From M3007 sp032115775 (GTDB lineage Bacteria; Bacteroidota; Bacteroidia; Chitinophagales; Saprospiraceae): a stretch of 64,000 nucleotides of DNA. A program made the position numbers and the translations under genes. The notes beneath the pieces were generated by a model. It was given only the letters and a program-made list of their open reading frames with translations. It ran no database searches and was not told where the DNA came from. The stretch lies in contig JAUMBL010000060.1 of the NCBI GenBank assembly GCA_032115775.1, positions 1 to 64,000 on the forward strand, written 5' to 3'. Positions 16,686-26,433 of the stretch are shown here, one piece after another. Numbering within the stretch: the first letter of the stretch is position 1; each line of letters starts with the position of its first letter.

Positions 16686-18512
16686 ATGCCGGTTAAACCA
16701 CTCTTCGAGTATCTCTACGATCAATACCGCGAAACGCCGCAGGAACGCGCCTACGGGCACAAAGTGAACGACCAGTGGGTCTTTTACTCTACCCGGGAAA
16801 TGGTGGATATGGTCAACCGAATCAGCGTGGGTCTGCTGCGCTTGGGGCTGAAGCCCGGCGATAAGGTCGGCACGGTGGTGTACCGCACGCTGCCGGAATG
16901 GGTGGCGCTGGATTTCGCCATGCTGCAAATCGGCGTGCTCAACGTCCCGATGTATCCGACCATCGCCGCGCGCGAATACGAGTATATCCTCCACGAAGCC
17001 GAGGTGCAATACTGCGTGGTGGGCGATGCGGATCTGTACGACAAAATCAACGCCGCAAAACCCAACGTGCCCGGACTGAAGGAGATTTTCAGTTTTTACG
17101 AACACCCCAATGCGCGCAAATGGGACGTGCTCATGGCCGAACCCGGCTGCGACCTGTCGGAGGTGGAACGCCTCAAGGCCGCCGTCCAACTCGACGATGT
17201 TTGCACCTATATCTATACCTCCGGCACCACCGGCAACCCGAAGGGCGTGATGCTCAGCCACCGGAATATTTCGTATAATGTCGAGTGCATGCGCGACCTG
17301 ATCCCGTACAAACCGGGGGACCAACTGCTGAGCTTCCTGCCGGTCAGCCACAGCTTCGAGCGGGCCGTCGTATATGCCATGACCGGCTACGGCCTGAGCG
17401 TCCTCTTTACCGGCACCGACAACCTGGGCGGCGAAACGGGAGACCTGCGCACGATCCGCCCGCAACTGTTCACCACGGTGCCGCGCCTGCTGGAAAAAGT
17501 CTATGATAAAATCTATGCCAAAGGCTACGAATTGAAAGGCGCTAAACGCGCCATCTTCTTCTGGGCTATGAATCTGGCCGATACCTGGGATTTCGACCAA
17601 AAACCCGGCCCCTGGAAAGCGCTGCAATGGCGGATCGCCGACAAACTGGTGTTCTCCAAATGGCGCGAAGCCCTGGGAGGCCGCATCAAGGGCATTATCA
17701 CCGGCGCCAATGCCTGCCCAGTCAAGATCATGCGCGTGTTCAATGCCGCCGGAATCCCCGTCCGGGAAGGCTACGGACTGACGGAAACGGCGCCGGCTAT
17801 CTCCTTCAACCACTTCGCCCCCGGCGGCGCTAAACTCGGCACGGTCGGACAGCCCTTCGAAGGAACGGACATCCGGATCGAAGCGCACCCGGAATACGGG
17901 GAAGGCGCCGGCGAAATCCTGGCGAAAAGCCCGGGCGTCATGGCCGGTTATTTCAAACAGCCGGAACGAACCGAAGAGGTGATCCGAATCATCAACGGGG
18001 AGCGCTGGCTCGCCACCGGCGATGTGGGCCGCCTGATAGAAGGCGCAGACGGCCGGACATTTCTGAAAATTACCGACCGCAAAAAAGAACTGCTCAAAAC
18101 CAGCGGCGGCAAATACGTGGCGCCCGCGCCGATTGAAACCCTGCTCAAAGAACACTATCTCGTGGAGCAGGCCATGATCGTGGGCGAAAACAGAAACTAC
18201 GTCTGCGCCCTGATCGTCCCCTCCGAAGACGGATTACGCGAATGGTGCAACCGCCACGAAATTCCCTGGACCAACGTGCGGGAAGCCATCCAACACCCAC
18301 AGGTGATCGAACGCTTCCAAATGCTGGTGGAACGCATCAATCCGTATTTTGGGAAAATCGAACAAATCAAAAAATTCACCCTCCTGCCCGATCTCTGGGA
18401 GCCGACTAAAAAAGACGGCTCGGAAGCGGAACTCACGCCGACGATGAAACTCAAGCGCCGCGTGATCATGGATAAATTTAAACGGGAGGTGGACGCCATG
18501 TACGCGCAGTAG
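16686..18512 (+). CDS. Long-chain acyl-CoA synthetase (AMP-forming)
   Basis: A 608-residue adenylate-forming enzyme that activates fatty acids to acyl-CoA via acyl-AMP. Motif P-loop YIYTSGTTGNPKGVMLSH lies near residue 175, the adenine-binding motif GYGLTETAPAIS near 360, and the hinge/lysine region TGDVGRL...ITDRKKELLKTSGGKYVAP near 440-480. Length and motifs match FadD15-like bacterial enzymes with no signal peptide, so it is cytoplasmic or membrane-associated. It has its own promoter and is followed by a strong hairpin. A thiolase gene lies 3.5 kb away, but no other beta-oxidation genes are present here. Chain-length preference cannot be told from motifs. Confidence 0.93.
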   Translation: MPVKPLFEYLYDQYRETPQERAYGHKVNDQWVFYSTREMVDMVNRISVGLLRLGLKPGDKVGTVVYRTLPEWVALDFAMLQIGVLNVPMYPTIAAREYEYILHEAEVQYCVVGDADLYDKINAAKPNVPGLKEIFSFYEHPNARKWDVLMAEPGCDLSEVERLKAAVQLDDVCTYIYTSGTTGNPKGVMLSHRNISYNVECMRDLIPYKPGDQLLSFLPVSHSFERAVVYAMTGYGLSVLFTGTDNLGGETGDLRTIRPQLFTTVPRLLEKVYDKIYAKGYELKGAKRAIFFWAMNLADTWDFDQKPGPWKALQWRIADKLVFSKWREALGGRIKGIITGANACPVKIMRVFNAAGIPVREGYGLTETAPAISFNHFAPGGAKLGTVGQPFEGTDIRIEAHPEYGEGAGEILAKSPGVMAGYFKQPERTEEVIRIINGERWLATGDVGRLIEGADGRTFLKITDRKKELLKTSGGKYVAPAPIETLLKEHYLVEQAMIVGENRNYVCALIVPSEDGLREWCNRHEIPWTNVREAIQHPQVIERFQMLVERINPYFGKIEQIKKFTLLPDLWEPTKKDGSEAELTPTMKLKRRVIMDKFKREVDAMYAQ

Positions 18513-18526
18513 CGCGGGGAGGCAGT

Positions 18527-18579
18527 TTTTTGCGCTTGTCCTGGATTTTTCAAAGAAAAATCCAGGACAAGCGCAAAAA
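18527..18579. terminator. Long perfect hairpin terminator between convergent genes
   Basis: A perfect 25-bp stem (left arm 18527-18551 beginning TTTTTGCGCTTG, right arm 18555-18579) around the loop AAA. It lies 14 bp after the acyl-CoA synthetase stop and just before the convergent DUF4197 gene end, and can work in both directions. Confidence 0.9.
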
Positions 18580-18587
18580 CCGGCGAT

Positions 18588-19322
18588 TTATTTGTCTTGT
18601 TTTGCAAACACTTTTTTCAACAGCGGGCTGGTGCGCTGATCGACGTTGGCGCGGATGCCCTTTTCTTTTTTCTCTACCAGACTGAACAAGCCCGCGAGCG
18701 CCTTCGTCGTCACGTGGTCGTCGAGTTCCGGGTTCGTTTTTTCCACAAGCGGGATTTTATTGTACACCGTCACGGCCTCGCGCCAGTAGGTACGGGCGTT
18801 CACTTTGTCGAGGGATTCCTGGATGACCGGTTTGAACTCTGCGTACAGGCTTTTATACGTGCTTTTTTCGAGGTAGCGCGTAGCGGCGTCGGGATTGCCC
18901 ATGAGGATGTTCATGGCGTCCTGGAAGGTCATTTGTTTGATCGCCTGGACGAAGATCGGTTTTGCTTTTGCGGCGGCGTCCTCCGCCGCGCGGTTCATGC
19001 GCTCGGTGAGATCGGCCTCTACGTTGCCGAAGCCCGGCACATTTTTCAATTTAGATACGACCTTTTGGGCTTCTTCCGGCACGAGAATTTTGTACGGACT
19101 GCCGAAATACCCGTTTTTAGCGGATAAAAAGTCCACGGCCTCGCCGATCCCGTTATTCAGGGCCTCTTTCAGGCCGCCGCCGATTTCGTCTTGGGTGAGG
19201 TCGCCGCCGGCTACTTTTTCAACGGTTTGCTTGGCTTTATCCAGTACTTTTCCGAATTGGGCTTGGGCGGTGTGCATGCCGAGCAACAGCGCCGGCAGCA
19301 ACAGAAGTGATTTTTTTACCAT
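18588..19322 (-). CDS. DUF4197 family exported protein
   Basis: A 244-residue protein with a signal peptide (MVKKSLLLLPALLLGMHTAQAQ) followed by a wholly alpha-helical body. The segments DEIGGGLKEALNNGIGEAVDFLS, NGYFGSPYKILVPEEAQ and TFQDAMNILMGNPDAATRYL are characteristic of DUF4197, a family of unknown function found in many Gram-negative bacteria. It is probably periplasmic or loosely envelope-bound because no lipobox Cys or membrane helix is seen after cleavage. The gene is transcribed alone, convergent with the acyl-CoA synthetase. No function can be assigned. Confidence 0.85.
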   Translation of the reverse strand: MVKKSLLLLPALLLGMHTAQAQFGKVLDKAKQTVEKVAGGDLTQDEIGGGLKEALNNGIGEAVDFLSAKNGYFGSPYKILVPEEAQKVVSKLKNVPGFGNVEADLTERMNRAAEDAAAKAKPIFVQAIKQMTFQDAMNILMGNPDAATRYLEKSTYKSLYAEFKPVIQESLDKVNARTYWREAVTVYNKIPLVEKTNPELDDHVTTKALAGLFSLVEKKEKGIRANVDQRTSPLLKKVFAKQDK

Positions 19323-19435
19323 TTTTGCGTTTGTGTTTGTTTACTTGTAAACGCAAAGATGCGGGTGCGCGCTGAAAGACGGGATCGGATTAAACAATCT
19401 TTAACGATTGGTATTTGAAGGTGTTGTGAAAAAAG

Positions 19436-19527
19436 TATTTCGCCGCCTTCGGCGGCGAAATAAAATGGTGAACAGTTGTCTTTTTTTGATTTTTTTATAA
19501 AAAAAATCAAAAAAAGACAACTGTTCA
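19436..19527. terminator. Composite double-hairpin terminator after the malic enzyme gene
   Basis: A GC hairpin (19436-19462, TATTTCGCCGCC, loop TTC) and a long A/T-topped stem (19469-19527, base TGAACAGTTGTC) lie between the malic enzyme stop and the DUF4197 start on the same strand. Confidence 0.8.
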
Positions 19528-19592
19528 GAATATTATTTTCATTTGAGAAGAGTCAAGAGCCAATCCTTCATAATGACACGGCTCAGCAGTTA

Positions 19593-21878
19593 TCACGACT
19601 GCGCATCCACGGCCGCCAGCGCCACCATATCCACGATTTCCCGGACCGACGCGCCGAGTTGAAGCACGTGCACTGGTTTTTTCAAGCCCATAATCAGGGG
19701 GCCGATTTTTTCGATGCCGGCCAGTTCCTTTACCAGGTTGTAGGCGATATTCGAGGCGGACAAGTTGGGGAAAATCAGAATGTTGGCGCGTTGATCCTTC
19801 AAGTCGCTGAAAGAATAATACTGGCGCATAAGATCCGTATCGAAGGCAAGATGCGCCTGCATTTCCCCTTCCACGATCCAGTCGGGATGTTTTGCTTTCA
19901 GGATATGGGTGGCCTCCCGCATTTTCTCCGCATCGCCGTCGCCGGGCACTGAACCGAAATTGGAGTACGTGAGCAGCGCAATGCGAGGCGTCAGGTTGAA
20001 TTTCTCCGCCTCTCGGGCAGACAATTCGGCGATTTCGACAATTTCTTCCACCGTCGGATTGAAATTGATGGTGGTATCTGCCAGGAAAACGGGGCCGAAG
20101 CGGGTCATCAGGATGTACATACCGGCTACCCGGCGCACCCCTTCCCGGGCGCCGATGATGCGCAAGGCCGGGCGGATGGTATCGGGATACTTGCGGCCCA
20201 GGCCGCTGATCATCGCATCCGCCTCGCCGGTTTCCACCATCATGGCGCCGAAGTAATTGCGGCGGCGCATTGTAAGCGAGGCCTCCACGCGGATCACCCC
20301 TTTGCGCTTGCGTTTTTCATAGTAAATATCGGCATATCGCTCCAGCCGGTCTTTTTCATCCTGGGTGAGGGGGTTGCCCGGGTCAATAATTTCCACGCCG
20401 GGGAGTTCGATGAAATTTTCCGCCAGGATTTCCCGGATACGGTCTATGTCGCCGAGCAAGACAGGCGTTGCGATGCCCTCCTCGATGACGATCCGGGCGG
20501 CTTTGAGCAGGGAGATATTTTCCGCTTCGGCAAAGACTACGCGTTTGCGTTGCCGGCGCGCTTTGGTTTGCAGCACGCGGGTGAGCGTATTGTCCATCCC
20601 GAGGCGTTTGGAGAGTTGCAGGGTGTAGGCATCCCAGTCGGTGATCGGGTGTTGCGCCACGCCGGATTCCATGGCGGCGCGGGCGACGGCCGGCGCGACG
20701 GAGGTCAGCAGGCGCGGATCTACCGGTTTGGGAATGATATAATCGCGGCCGTACACCAGATTGGTGGTATTATAGGCCGTATTGACGATATCCGGCACCG
20801 GTTTTTTGGCCAGATCGGCCAGGGCGCGCACGGCGGCGAGTTTCATCTCTTCGTTGATCGCCTTGGAGCGCACGTCGAGCGCGCCGCGGAAAATAAAGGG
20901 AAATCCGAGCACATTGTTGACCTGGTTGGGGAAATCGGAGCGACCGGTGGCCATTATGATATCTTTACGGGCTGCCGTTGCCTCATCGTAGCTGATCTCC
21001 GGCGTAGGGTTTGCCATGGCAAACACAATGCAATCGGGCGCCATGCTTTGCACCATCTCCCGATTGAGGATATTCCCCTTGGAAAGTCCGACAAATACGT
21101 CCGCGCCGACCAGCGCCTCTGCCAGGGTCGTACCGGCCGGTTTGCTGTCGTTGACGAACTCCATTTTCTTGCCGTCGAGGTTGTTGCGCGAGGAATGCAG
21201 CAGACCCTTGCTGTCGAACATAAAAATATGCTCTTTCCGGGCGCCGAGCGCACAGTACAGGCGGGTGCAGGAAATCGCGGAAGCGCCGGCGCCGTTGACC
21301 ACGATTTTTACTTTATCAATATCCTTATTTACCAGTTCGAGGGCATTGAGCAACGCGGCGGCGCTGATAATCGCCGTGCCGTGCTGATCGTCGTGCATCA
21401 CCGGAATATTAAGTTCCTTTTTCAGCCGCTCTTCGATCTCAAAGCATTCCGGCGCAGAAATATCCTCAAGGTTGACGCCGCCAAAGGTGGGTTCCAGAAT
21501 TTTGACCGTCCGGACAAACTCGTCCACGTCCTTGGTATCCAGTTCGATATCGAACACGTCAATATCTGCGTAGATTTTGAACAACAAGCCTTTGCCCTCC
21601 ATGACCGGTTTGCTGGCTGCCGCGCCGATATCGCCCAAGCCGAGTACGGCCGTCCCGTTGCTGATGACCGCCACGAGGTTGCCTTTGGCCGTGTATTTAT
21701 AAACGTCTTCAGGATTGTCGGCAATGGCCAGGCAGGGCTCCGCAACGCCGGGCGAATACGCCAGCGAAAGATCGCGCTGGTTGGCGGTTTCTTTGGAGGG
21801 GATCACCTCGATTTTTCCAGGCCGCCCTTTGGCGTGGTAATGCAGGGCTTCTTCTTTGAAATTTCTTTGCTTTTGCAT
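19593..21878 (-). CDS. maeB: NADP-dependent malic enzyme with C-terminal phosphotransacetylase-like domain (MaeB)
   Basis: A 761-residue hybrid enzyme converting malate to pyruvate and CO2 with NADP reduction. The malic half (about 1-430) contains LAYSPGVAEPCLAI, the NAD(P) site IVVNGAGASAISC and FAMANPTPEIS; the second half (about 435-761) resembles phosphate acetyltransferase (VFAEAENISLLKAARIV, MISGLGRKYPDTIRPAL, VFLADTTINFNP) and in known MaeB proteins is regulatory, binding acetyl-CoA rather than catalysing. Length matches the family. On its strand an imperfect -7 octamer TACTTTCG lies 21 bp upstream. It supplies NADPH and pyruvate and could work with the dikinase at 39358 in C3/C4 interconversion. 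Confidence 0.95.
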   Translation of the reverse strand: MQKQRNFKEEALHYHAKGRPGKIEVIPSKETANQRDLSLAYSPGVAEPCLAIADNPEDVYKYTAKGNLVAVISNGTAVLGLGDIGAAASKPVMEGKGLLFKIYADIDVFDIELDTKDVDEFVRTVKILEPTFGGVNLEDISAPECFEIEERLKKELNIPVMHDDQHGTAIISAAALLNALELVNKDIDKVKIVVNGAGASAISCTRLYCALGARKEHIFMFDSKGLLHSSRNNLDGKKMEFVNDSKPAGTTLAEALVGADVFVGLSKGNILNREMVQSMAPDCIVFAMANPTPEISYDEATAARKDIIMATGRSDFPNQVNNVLGFPFIFRGALDVRSKAINEEMKLAAVRALADLAKKPVPDIVNTAYNTTNLVYGRDYIIPKPVDPRLLTSVAPAVARAAMESGVAQHPITDWDAYTLQLSKRLGMDNTLTRVLQTKARRQRKRVVFAEAENISLLKAARIVIEEGIATPVLLGDIDRIREILAENFIELPGVEIIDPGNPLTQDEKDRLERYADIYYEKRKRKGVIRVEASLTMRRRNYFGAMMVETGEADAMISGLGRKYPDTIRPALRIIGAREGVRRVAGMYILMTRFGPVFLADTTINFNPTVEEIVEIAELSAREAEKFNLTPRIALLTYSNFGSVPGDGDAEKMREATHILKAKHPDWIVEGEMQAHLAFDTDLMRQYYSFSDLKDQRANILIFPNLSASNIAYNLVKELAGIEKIGPLIMGLKKPVHVLQLGASVREIVDMVALAAVDAQS

Positions 21879-21948
21879 GTTTGTCGGTTTTATCCGGCGC
21901 GAAAGTAAAGAGTATGGATTGATTTTTTTATTCGACGTTGCGAAGAGT

Positions 21949-21956
21949 TACCTTTG
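21949..21956 (+). promoter_or_regulatory. Candidate -7 element of the thiolase gene
   Basis: TACCTTTG matches TAnnTTTG exactly and would place the transcript start near 21963, about 32 nt before the ATG. The nearest upstream TTG (21919) is at a 27-bp spacing, so the -33 element is uncertain. Confidence 0.4.
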
Positions 21957-21994
21957 CCTGACAATTTCAAGTCCCAAACCTGCTCGTACTTCTT

Positions 21995-23197
21995 ATGGAC
22001 GCATATATTATTGACGGAATTCGGACGCCCATCGGCGCCTTCGCGGGCGCCCTCGCGCCGGTGCGCACGGACGACCTCGGCGCACACGTACTCAAAGCCC
22101 TGGTGGAAAGACACCCGGAAATCCCGCTGGACGCCTACGACGACGTCATCCTGGGCTGCGCCAACCAGGCGGGCGAGGACAATCGCAACGCGGCGCGGAT
22201 GTGCCTGCTTTTGGCCGGACTGCCCTGGACGGTACCCGGCGAGACGGTCAACCGCCTCTGCGCCTCCGGCCTGTCCGCCGCCGTCCAAGCCGCCCGGGCG
22301 ATCCGGGCCGGCGACGGCGATTTGTTTATCAGCGCCGGTCTGGAACACATGACCCGAGGCCCCTGGGTGATTTCCAAAACCGCCAAACCCTTCGGAAACG
22401 ACGCCCAAATGTACGACAGCAGCTTCGGCTGGCGCTTCATCAACCCCCGCATGGAAGCCCTCTACGGCGTGGAAGCCATGGGAAAAACAGCCGAAAACCT
22501 GGCGGAAGCATTCGGCATCAGCCGGGAAGACCAGGACGCCTTCGCCCTGTGGTCGCAGCAAAAAGCCGCCCGCGCCCGGCAAAACGGCCGACTGGCGCTG
22601 GAGATCACCCCCGTGCCCATTCCGCAACGCAAAGGCGATCCGGTGCTGTTTGAACAGGATGAATTTCTGAAGCCCGATACTACGCTGGAAGCATTGGCGA
22701 AACTCAAACCCGCTTTCCAGAAAAACGGCTCCGTCACCGCCGGAAACGCCTCCGGACTCAACGACGGCGCAGCCGCCCTGATCCTCGCTTCCGACAAAGC
22801 CGTGGCGCAATACGGCCTCCAACCCCTCGCCCGCATCCGGAGTTCGGCCGTCACCGGCGTGGAACCGCGCATCATGGGCATCGGGCCGGTCAGCGCGACC
22901 CGGAAAGCCCTGGAAAAAGCCGGACTCCAACTGGCCGACGTGGATCTCATCGAACTGAATGAGGCCTTCGCCGCGCAAAGCCTGGCCGTCACCCGGAGCC
23001 TGGGACTAGCCGACGACGATCCGCGCATCAACCCCAACGGCGGCGCGATCGCGCTGGGACACCCGCTCGGCATGTCGGGCGCGCGTATCCTGCTCTCCGC
23101 CGCCCTCGAACTGCAACAACAGCAAAAACGCTATGCGCTGGTAACCATGTGCGTGGGCGTCGGCCAGGGATACGCCGCCCTGATCGAGCGGGTATAG
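21995..23197 (+). CDS. Acetyl-CoA C-acyltransferase (thiolase, PcaF/PaaJ-like)
   Basis: A 400-residue thiolase. The nucleophilic cysteine is C89 in VNRLCASGLSA, the catalytic histidine lies in GGAIALGHPLGMSGAR, and the second cysteine is in CVGVGQG near the C-terminus (usually CxGxGxG, so intact). ELNEAFAAQ is also present. The N-terminus (IIDGIRTPIGAFAGALAPVRTDDLG) and length fit the beta-ketoadipyl-CoA thiolase branch, although degradative acetyl-CoA acyltransferases look alike. It follows the malic enzyme divergently and is followed after 32 bp by a membrane protein on the same strand. No aromatic catabolism genes are nearby, so a fatty-acid role is the safer guess. Confidence 0.9.
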   Translation: MDAYIIDGIRTPIGAFAGALAPVRTDDLGAHVLKALVERHPEIPLDAYDDVILGCANQAGEDNRNAARMCLLLAGLPWTVPGETVNRLCASGLSAAVQAARAIRAGDGDLFISAGLEHMTRGPWVISKTAKPFGNDAQMYDSSFGWRFINPRMEALYGVEAMGKTAENLAEAFGISREDQDAFALWSQQKAARARQNGRLALEITPVPIPQRKGDPVLFEQDEFLKPDTTLEALAKLKPAFQKNGSVTAGNASGLNDGAAALILASDKAVAQYGLQPLARIRSSAVTGVEPRIMGIGPVSATRKALEKAGLQLADVDLIELNEAFAAQSLAVTRSLGLADDDPRINPNGGAIALGHPLGMSGARILLSAALELQQQQKRYALVTMCVGVGQGYAALIERV

Positions 23198-23229
23198 CGT
23201 TACCCTCCACACCTTCTACCCGTTCGACT

Positions 23230-25029
23230 ATGCAAAACCGTCTTTCCCTCTTCGCAGTCCTCGCCGGCGCCTTGCTCATCCTTTGGGGCGGCCTGTTTTT
23301 TTACCCTAAATGGAAAATGGCGGGCACGGAAGCCACGATTGGCTGGGACGTGTCAGGTTATTACGCTTATTTGCCGGCGGCGTTTATTTACCACGACTTG
23401 GAAAAGGCGACTTTTCTGGATACGATTATTCCAAAATACCAGCCTACGCCCGGAAAGATGCAGGGTTTCTGGCATTGGTCGGGCGCCTACATCATGAAAT
23501 ACTCCATGGGGCAGGCGCTGCAATTTTTACCCTGGTTTGCCCTTGCGCACACGGTAGCGGCGCCGCTGGGCTATCCGGCCGACGGCTACTCGCTGCCGTA
23601 CCAGGCGGCGATCAGCTGGGGCAGCCTGCTGATTGCGCTGCTGGGACTTTGGGTGGCCCGGCGCAATCTGCTGTTGTTCTTTTCGGATCGGGCTACGGCC
23701 GCCGCGCTGGCCCTACTGGTATTTGGCACGAACTACCTCAATTATACGGCCATTGACCACGCCATGACCCACAACTGGCTGTTTGCCTGCTACAGTATGC
23801 TGATTTACGCCGTTATCCGCTTTTACCGGAAGCCGGGTTTCGGCTGGGCGGCGGCCATCGGGATCCTGCTGGGCTGGGCGGCGCTCACGCGCCCCAGCGA
23901 ACTGGTCGCCTGCGCGCTGCCGGTGTTGTGGGGCGTCGCGGATCGCGAAGGACTGCGCGCGCGGGCCGCGCTGATCGCCCGGCATTGGCCTAAATACCTG
24001 TTGGCAGGCGCGCTGATGGCGGCCATCGGATTTTTGCAACTGGCATATTGGAAATCTTACGGCAAAGAATGGACGATTTACTCGTATGAAGATCAAGGCT
24101 TTGACTGGACGACCCCGCATGTGGCCGATGTTTTGTTCAGTTTTAAAGCCGGCTGGCTGATTTACTCCCCGCTGATGGTGTTTGCACTCATCGGTTTATT
24201 TTTTTTATATAAAAAACAGCGATCGCTCTTTCCGACGGTGCTCCTGTTTTCCCTGCTGAACCTGTACGTGGTGAGCGCCTGGAGTATCTGGTGGTACGGC
24301 GGCGGCCTGGGCATGCGCGCCCTGGTGCAGAGTTATGCGGTGTGGCTGTTTCCGTTGGCTGCGTTTATGGAATGGGTTGTCGGGAAAAACGGGCGACTGG
24401 CTGCCTTCTCGCCGGTGCTGGCAGCGGGCATTTGGCTCAATTTGTGGTGGACTCGGGAGGCGCATGCGGGCCGCGGCGCGTTCGTGTCCGAACAAATGAC
24501 CCAGGCCTTTTTCCTGCAGGTCGTCGGTCGCAACCACTTCGACCGCACATGGCTCAAATTGCTGGACGCCGCGGAGATATTCCCGGCTGAAACCCGGCGA
24601 AACGTACAGGTAATCTACACCCGTGATTTTGAGCCGGATTCCGTCGGGGTCACCCGCGAGCGCCCGATTGAAGGCGCCCAGTCGCTGCTGCTGAGTCGGG
24701 AAACGCAATTTTCGCCGGAATATACCCTGCCGTCAATGCGCGCCGGAAGCGGCTGGTTGCGCGCGTCGGTTACGTTTGCCTGCGCGCCCAAGGAATGGGA
24801 ATGGTGGCGGATGACGCAACTGATCGTGAAATTTTACGACCGGGATCGGGTGGTGAAAGAGGCGATGATTCGCCTGCAACGGCATGCCGACGGCGAGGAA
24901 ATTCGCACCGCCTTTTTGGATACCCGGATTCCCGATCAGCCTTTTGATCGGGCGGTAATCCTGTTCTGGAATGCGGACAGTGACAAGCAAATCCGTTTGG
25001 ATGCGCTGCGCGTCGAGACCTTTGAGTAA
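23230..25029 (+). CDS. Multi-pass membrane protein, GT-C glycosyltransferase-like
   Basis: A 599-residue protein starting at the ATG at 23230; the longer frame overlaps the thiolase gene and is discarded. The first membrane helix (SLFAVLAGALLILWGGLFF) is followed by a non-cytoplasmic loop with GWDVSGYYAYLPAAFIYHD, then about ten more hydrophobic helices (for example YLLAGALMAAIGFLQLAYW, SLLIALLGLWVARRN), and a soluble C-terminal domain of about 150 residues rich in beta strands. An acidic residue in the first loop and the helix pattern recall PMT/ArnT-type lipid-linked sugar transferases, but I see no decisive motif. It probably shares the thiolase transcript. The 50-bp repeat array follows its stop. 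Confidence 0.6.
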   Translation: MQNRLSLFAVLAGALLILWGGLFFYPKWKMAGTEATIGWDVSGYYAYLPAAFIYHDLEKATFLDTIIPKYQPTPGKMQGFWHWSGAYIMKYSMGQALQFLPWFALAHTVAAPLGYPADGYSLPYQAAISWGSLLIALLGLWVARRNLLLFFSDRATAAALALLVFGTNYLNYTAIDHAMTHNWLFACYSMLIYAVIRFYRKPGFGWAAAIGILLGWAALTRPSELVACALPVLWGVADREGLRARAALIARHWPKYLLAGALMAAIGFLQLAYWKSYGKEWTIYSYEDQGFDWTTPHVADVLFSFKAGWLIYSPLMVFALIGLFFLYKKQRSLFPTVLLFSLLNLYVVSAWSIWWYGGGLGMRALVQSYAVWLFPLAAFMEWVVGKNGRLAAFSPVLAAGIWLNLWWTREAHAGRGAFVSEQMTQAFFLQVVGRNHFDRTWLKLLDAAEIFPAETRRNVQVIYTRDFEPDSVGVTRERPIEGAQSLLLSRETQFSPEYTLPSMRAGSGWLRASVTFACAPKEWEWWRMTQLIVKFYDRDRVVKEAMIRLQRHADGEEIRTAFLDTRIPDQPFDRAVILFWNADSDKQIRLDALRVETFE

Positions 25030-25046
25030 AAGTTACTATTAAACTG

Positions 25047-25222
25047 AACCCCGAAGGGGTGACATTATTCTATATCGGTTGGCGGGTTGCCGTTGAAACC
25101 CCGAAGGGGTGACATTATTCTATATCGGTTGGCGGGTTGCCGTTGAAACCCCGAAGGGGTGACATTATTCTAGCTCGGTTGGCGTATTGATGTTAAAACC
25201 CCGAAGGGGTGACATTATTCTA
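25047..25222. repeat. Array of four ACCCCGAAGGGGTGAC repeats, exact 50-bp period
   Basis: Units begin at 25047, 25097, 25147 and 25197. Each has the palindrome CCCCGAAGGGG, then TGACATTATTCTA, then a nearly constant linker (CGGTTGGCGG...). The linkers are alike, unlike CRISPR spacers. It lies between convergent genes (stop at 25029 and stop at 25258). Confidence 0.9.
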
Positions 25223-25257
25223 TATCGGTTGGTTTTTGCCTACCGGACAAACAACCG

Positions 25258-26400
25258 CTATTCCACCTTCACCACGCTGTTCGTCAGCACCTCCTCATAA
25301 TACTGCTCGTACAGCGGCAGCACTTGGTGAATATCGAAGCGGCGAGCCTGTTCGAGGGCGTTTTGGCGGAATTGTTGCAGCAGCGCATCGTCTTGTAACA
25401 GCCGGATCCCGTTAGCGGCCATTTCCTCGATATTGCCCGGTTCGGAGAGGAAACCCGTCTGCCCCTGGATATTTACTTCCGGCAAGCCGCCGCTGTTGGA
25501 GGAAATCACCGGCACCTCGCAAGCCATGGCCTCGAGTGCGGCCAGGCCGAAACTTTCGTTTTCGGAGGGAATGACAAAAAGATCGCAAATAGCGAGTAAT
25601 TCCTCGATCGCATCCTGTTTTCCAAGGAAGCGCACATCCTGGCAGATATCCAGATCCCTGCAAAGGCGTTCTGCATTGGGGCGCTCCGGGCCGTCGCCGA
25701 TCATCAGGAGTTTGGAGGGCACCTGCTCGTGGATTTTTTGGAAAATGTAAATCACGTCCTCTACCCTTTTCACCCGGCGAAAATTTGAGGTATGCGCGAT
25801 GATGCGCTCGCCGTCCGGCGCGAGTATTTTTTTAAAATGCTCTTTATTGGTTTTTCTAAAACGTTCGAAATCAATGAAATTGTAAATCACCCGAATATCG
25901 CGCTGGATTTTAAACTGCCGCCGGGTTTCCTGCTTCAGGTTTTGCGATACGGTGGTGACGCCGTCGCTTTTATTGATACTAAACTCCACCACAGGCGCGA
26001 AGGTGCGGTTGTTCCCTACCAGGGTAATGTCCGTGCCGTGCAAGGTGGTCACAACCGGCAAATAGCGGCCTTCCTGGAGCAGGATTTTTTTGGCCATATA
26101 GGCCACCGCGGCGTGCGGAATCGCGTAGTGCACGTGCAGAATGTCCAGATTCTGATATTTTACCACGTCCACAATGGTAGAGGCCAGCGCCGTATCATAC
26201 GGCGGGTATTCGAAGAGCGGGTAATCGTCACTGTCCACCTCATGGTAGAACACATTTTCGTGAAAATGCGCCAGGCGCACCGGACGGCGGTAGGTGATGA
26301 AATGCACCTCGTGCCCGCGGCGGGCAAGACCCAAGCCGAGTTCCGTGGCCACTACGCCTGAACCGCCGTAGGTAGGATAGCAGACAATGCCGATTTTCAT
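25258..26400 (-). CDS. bshA: N-acetyl-alpha-D-glucosaminyl L-malate synthase BshA
   Basis: A 380-residue GT4-family glycosyltransferase for the first step of bacillithiol synthesis, joining GlcNAc from UDP-GlcNAc to L-malate. The N-terminus MKIGIVCYPTYGGSGVVATE, followed by GHEVHFITYRRPVRL and LDILHVHYAIPHA, is diagnostic for BshA; the donor-site segments HTSNFRRVKRVEDVI, MIGDGPERPNAE and the E-x7-E motif IPSENESFGLAALEAMA are intact. Length equals the family norm. Cytoplasmic. It is transcribed alone; bshB and bshC are not in the window. Its presence predicts bacillithiol as the low-molecular-weight thiol of this organism. Confidence 0.95.
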   Translation of the reverse strand: MKIGIVCYPTYGGSGVVATELGLGLARRGHEVHFITYRRPVRLAHFHENVFYHEVDSDDYPLFEYPPYDTALASTIVDVVKYQNLDILHVHYAIPHAAVAYMAKKILLQEGRYLPVVTTLHGTDITLVGNNRTFAPVVEFSINKSDGVTTVSQNLKQETRRQFKIQRDIRVIYNFIDFERFRKTNKEHFKKILAPDGERIIAHTSNFRRVKRVEDVIYIFQKIHEQVPSKLLMIGDGPERPNAERLCRDLDICQDVRFLGKQDAIEELLAICDLFVIPSENESFGLAALEAMACEVPVISSNSGGLPEVNIQGQTGFLSEPGNIEEMAANGIRLLQDDALLQQFRQNALEQARRFDIHQVLPLYEQYYEEVLTNSVVKVE

Positions 26401-26433
26401 AGTGCAGGGTTTTTGCCCGGTGTAAGAAAATAG

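Noticed and set aside
20550..21908. Plus-strand frame of 452 codons opposite the malic enzyme
   Set aside because: Antisense shadow of a fully motif-supported malic enzyme.
25047..25222. CRISPR-like array with 50-bp period
   Set aside because: The intervening segments are almost identical rather than unique, there are only four units and no cas genes are near.
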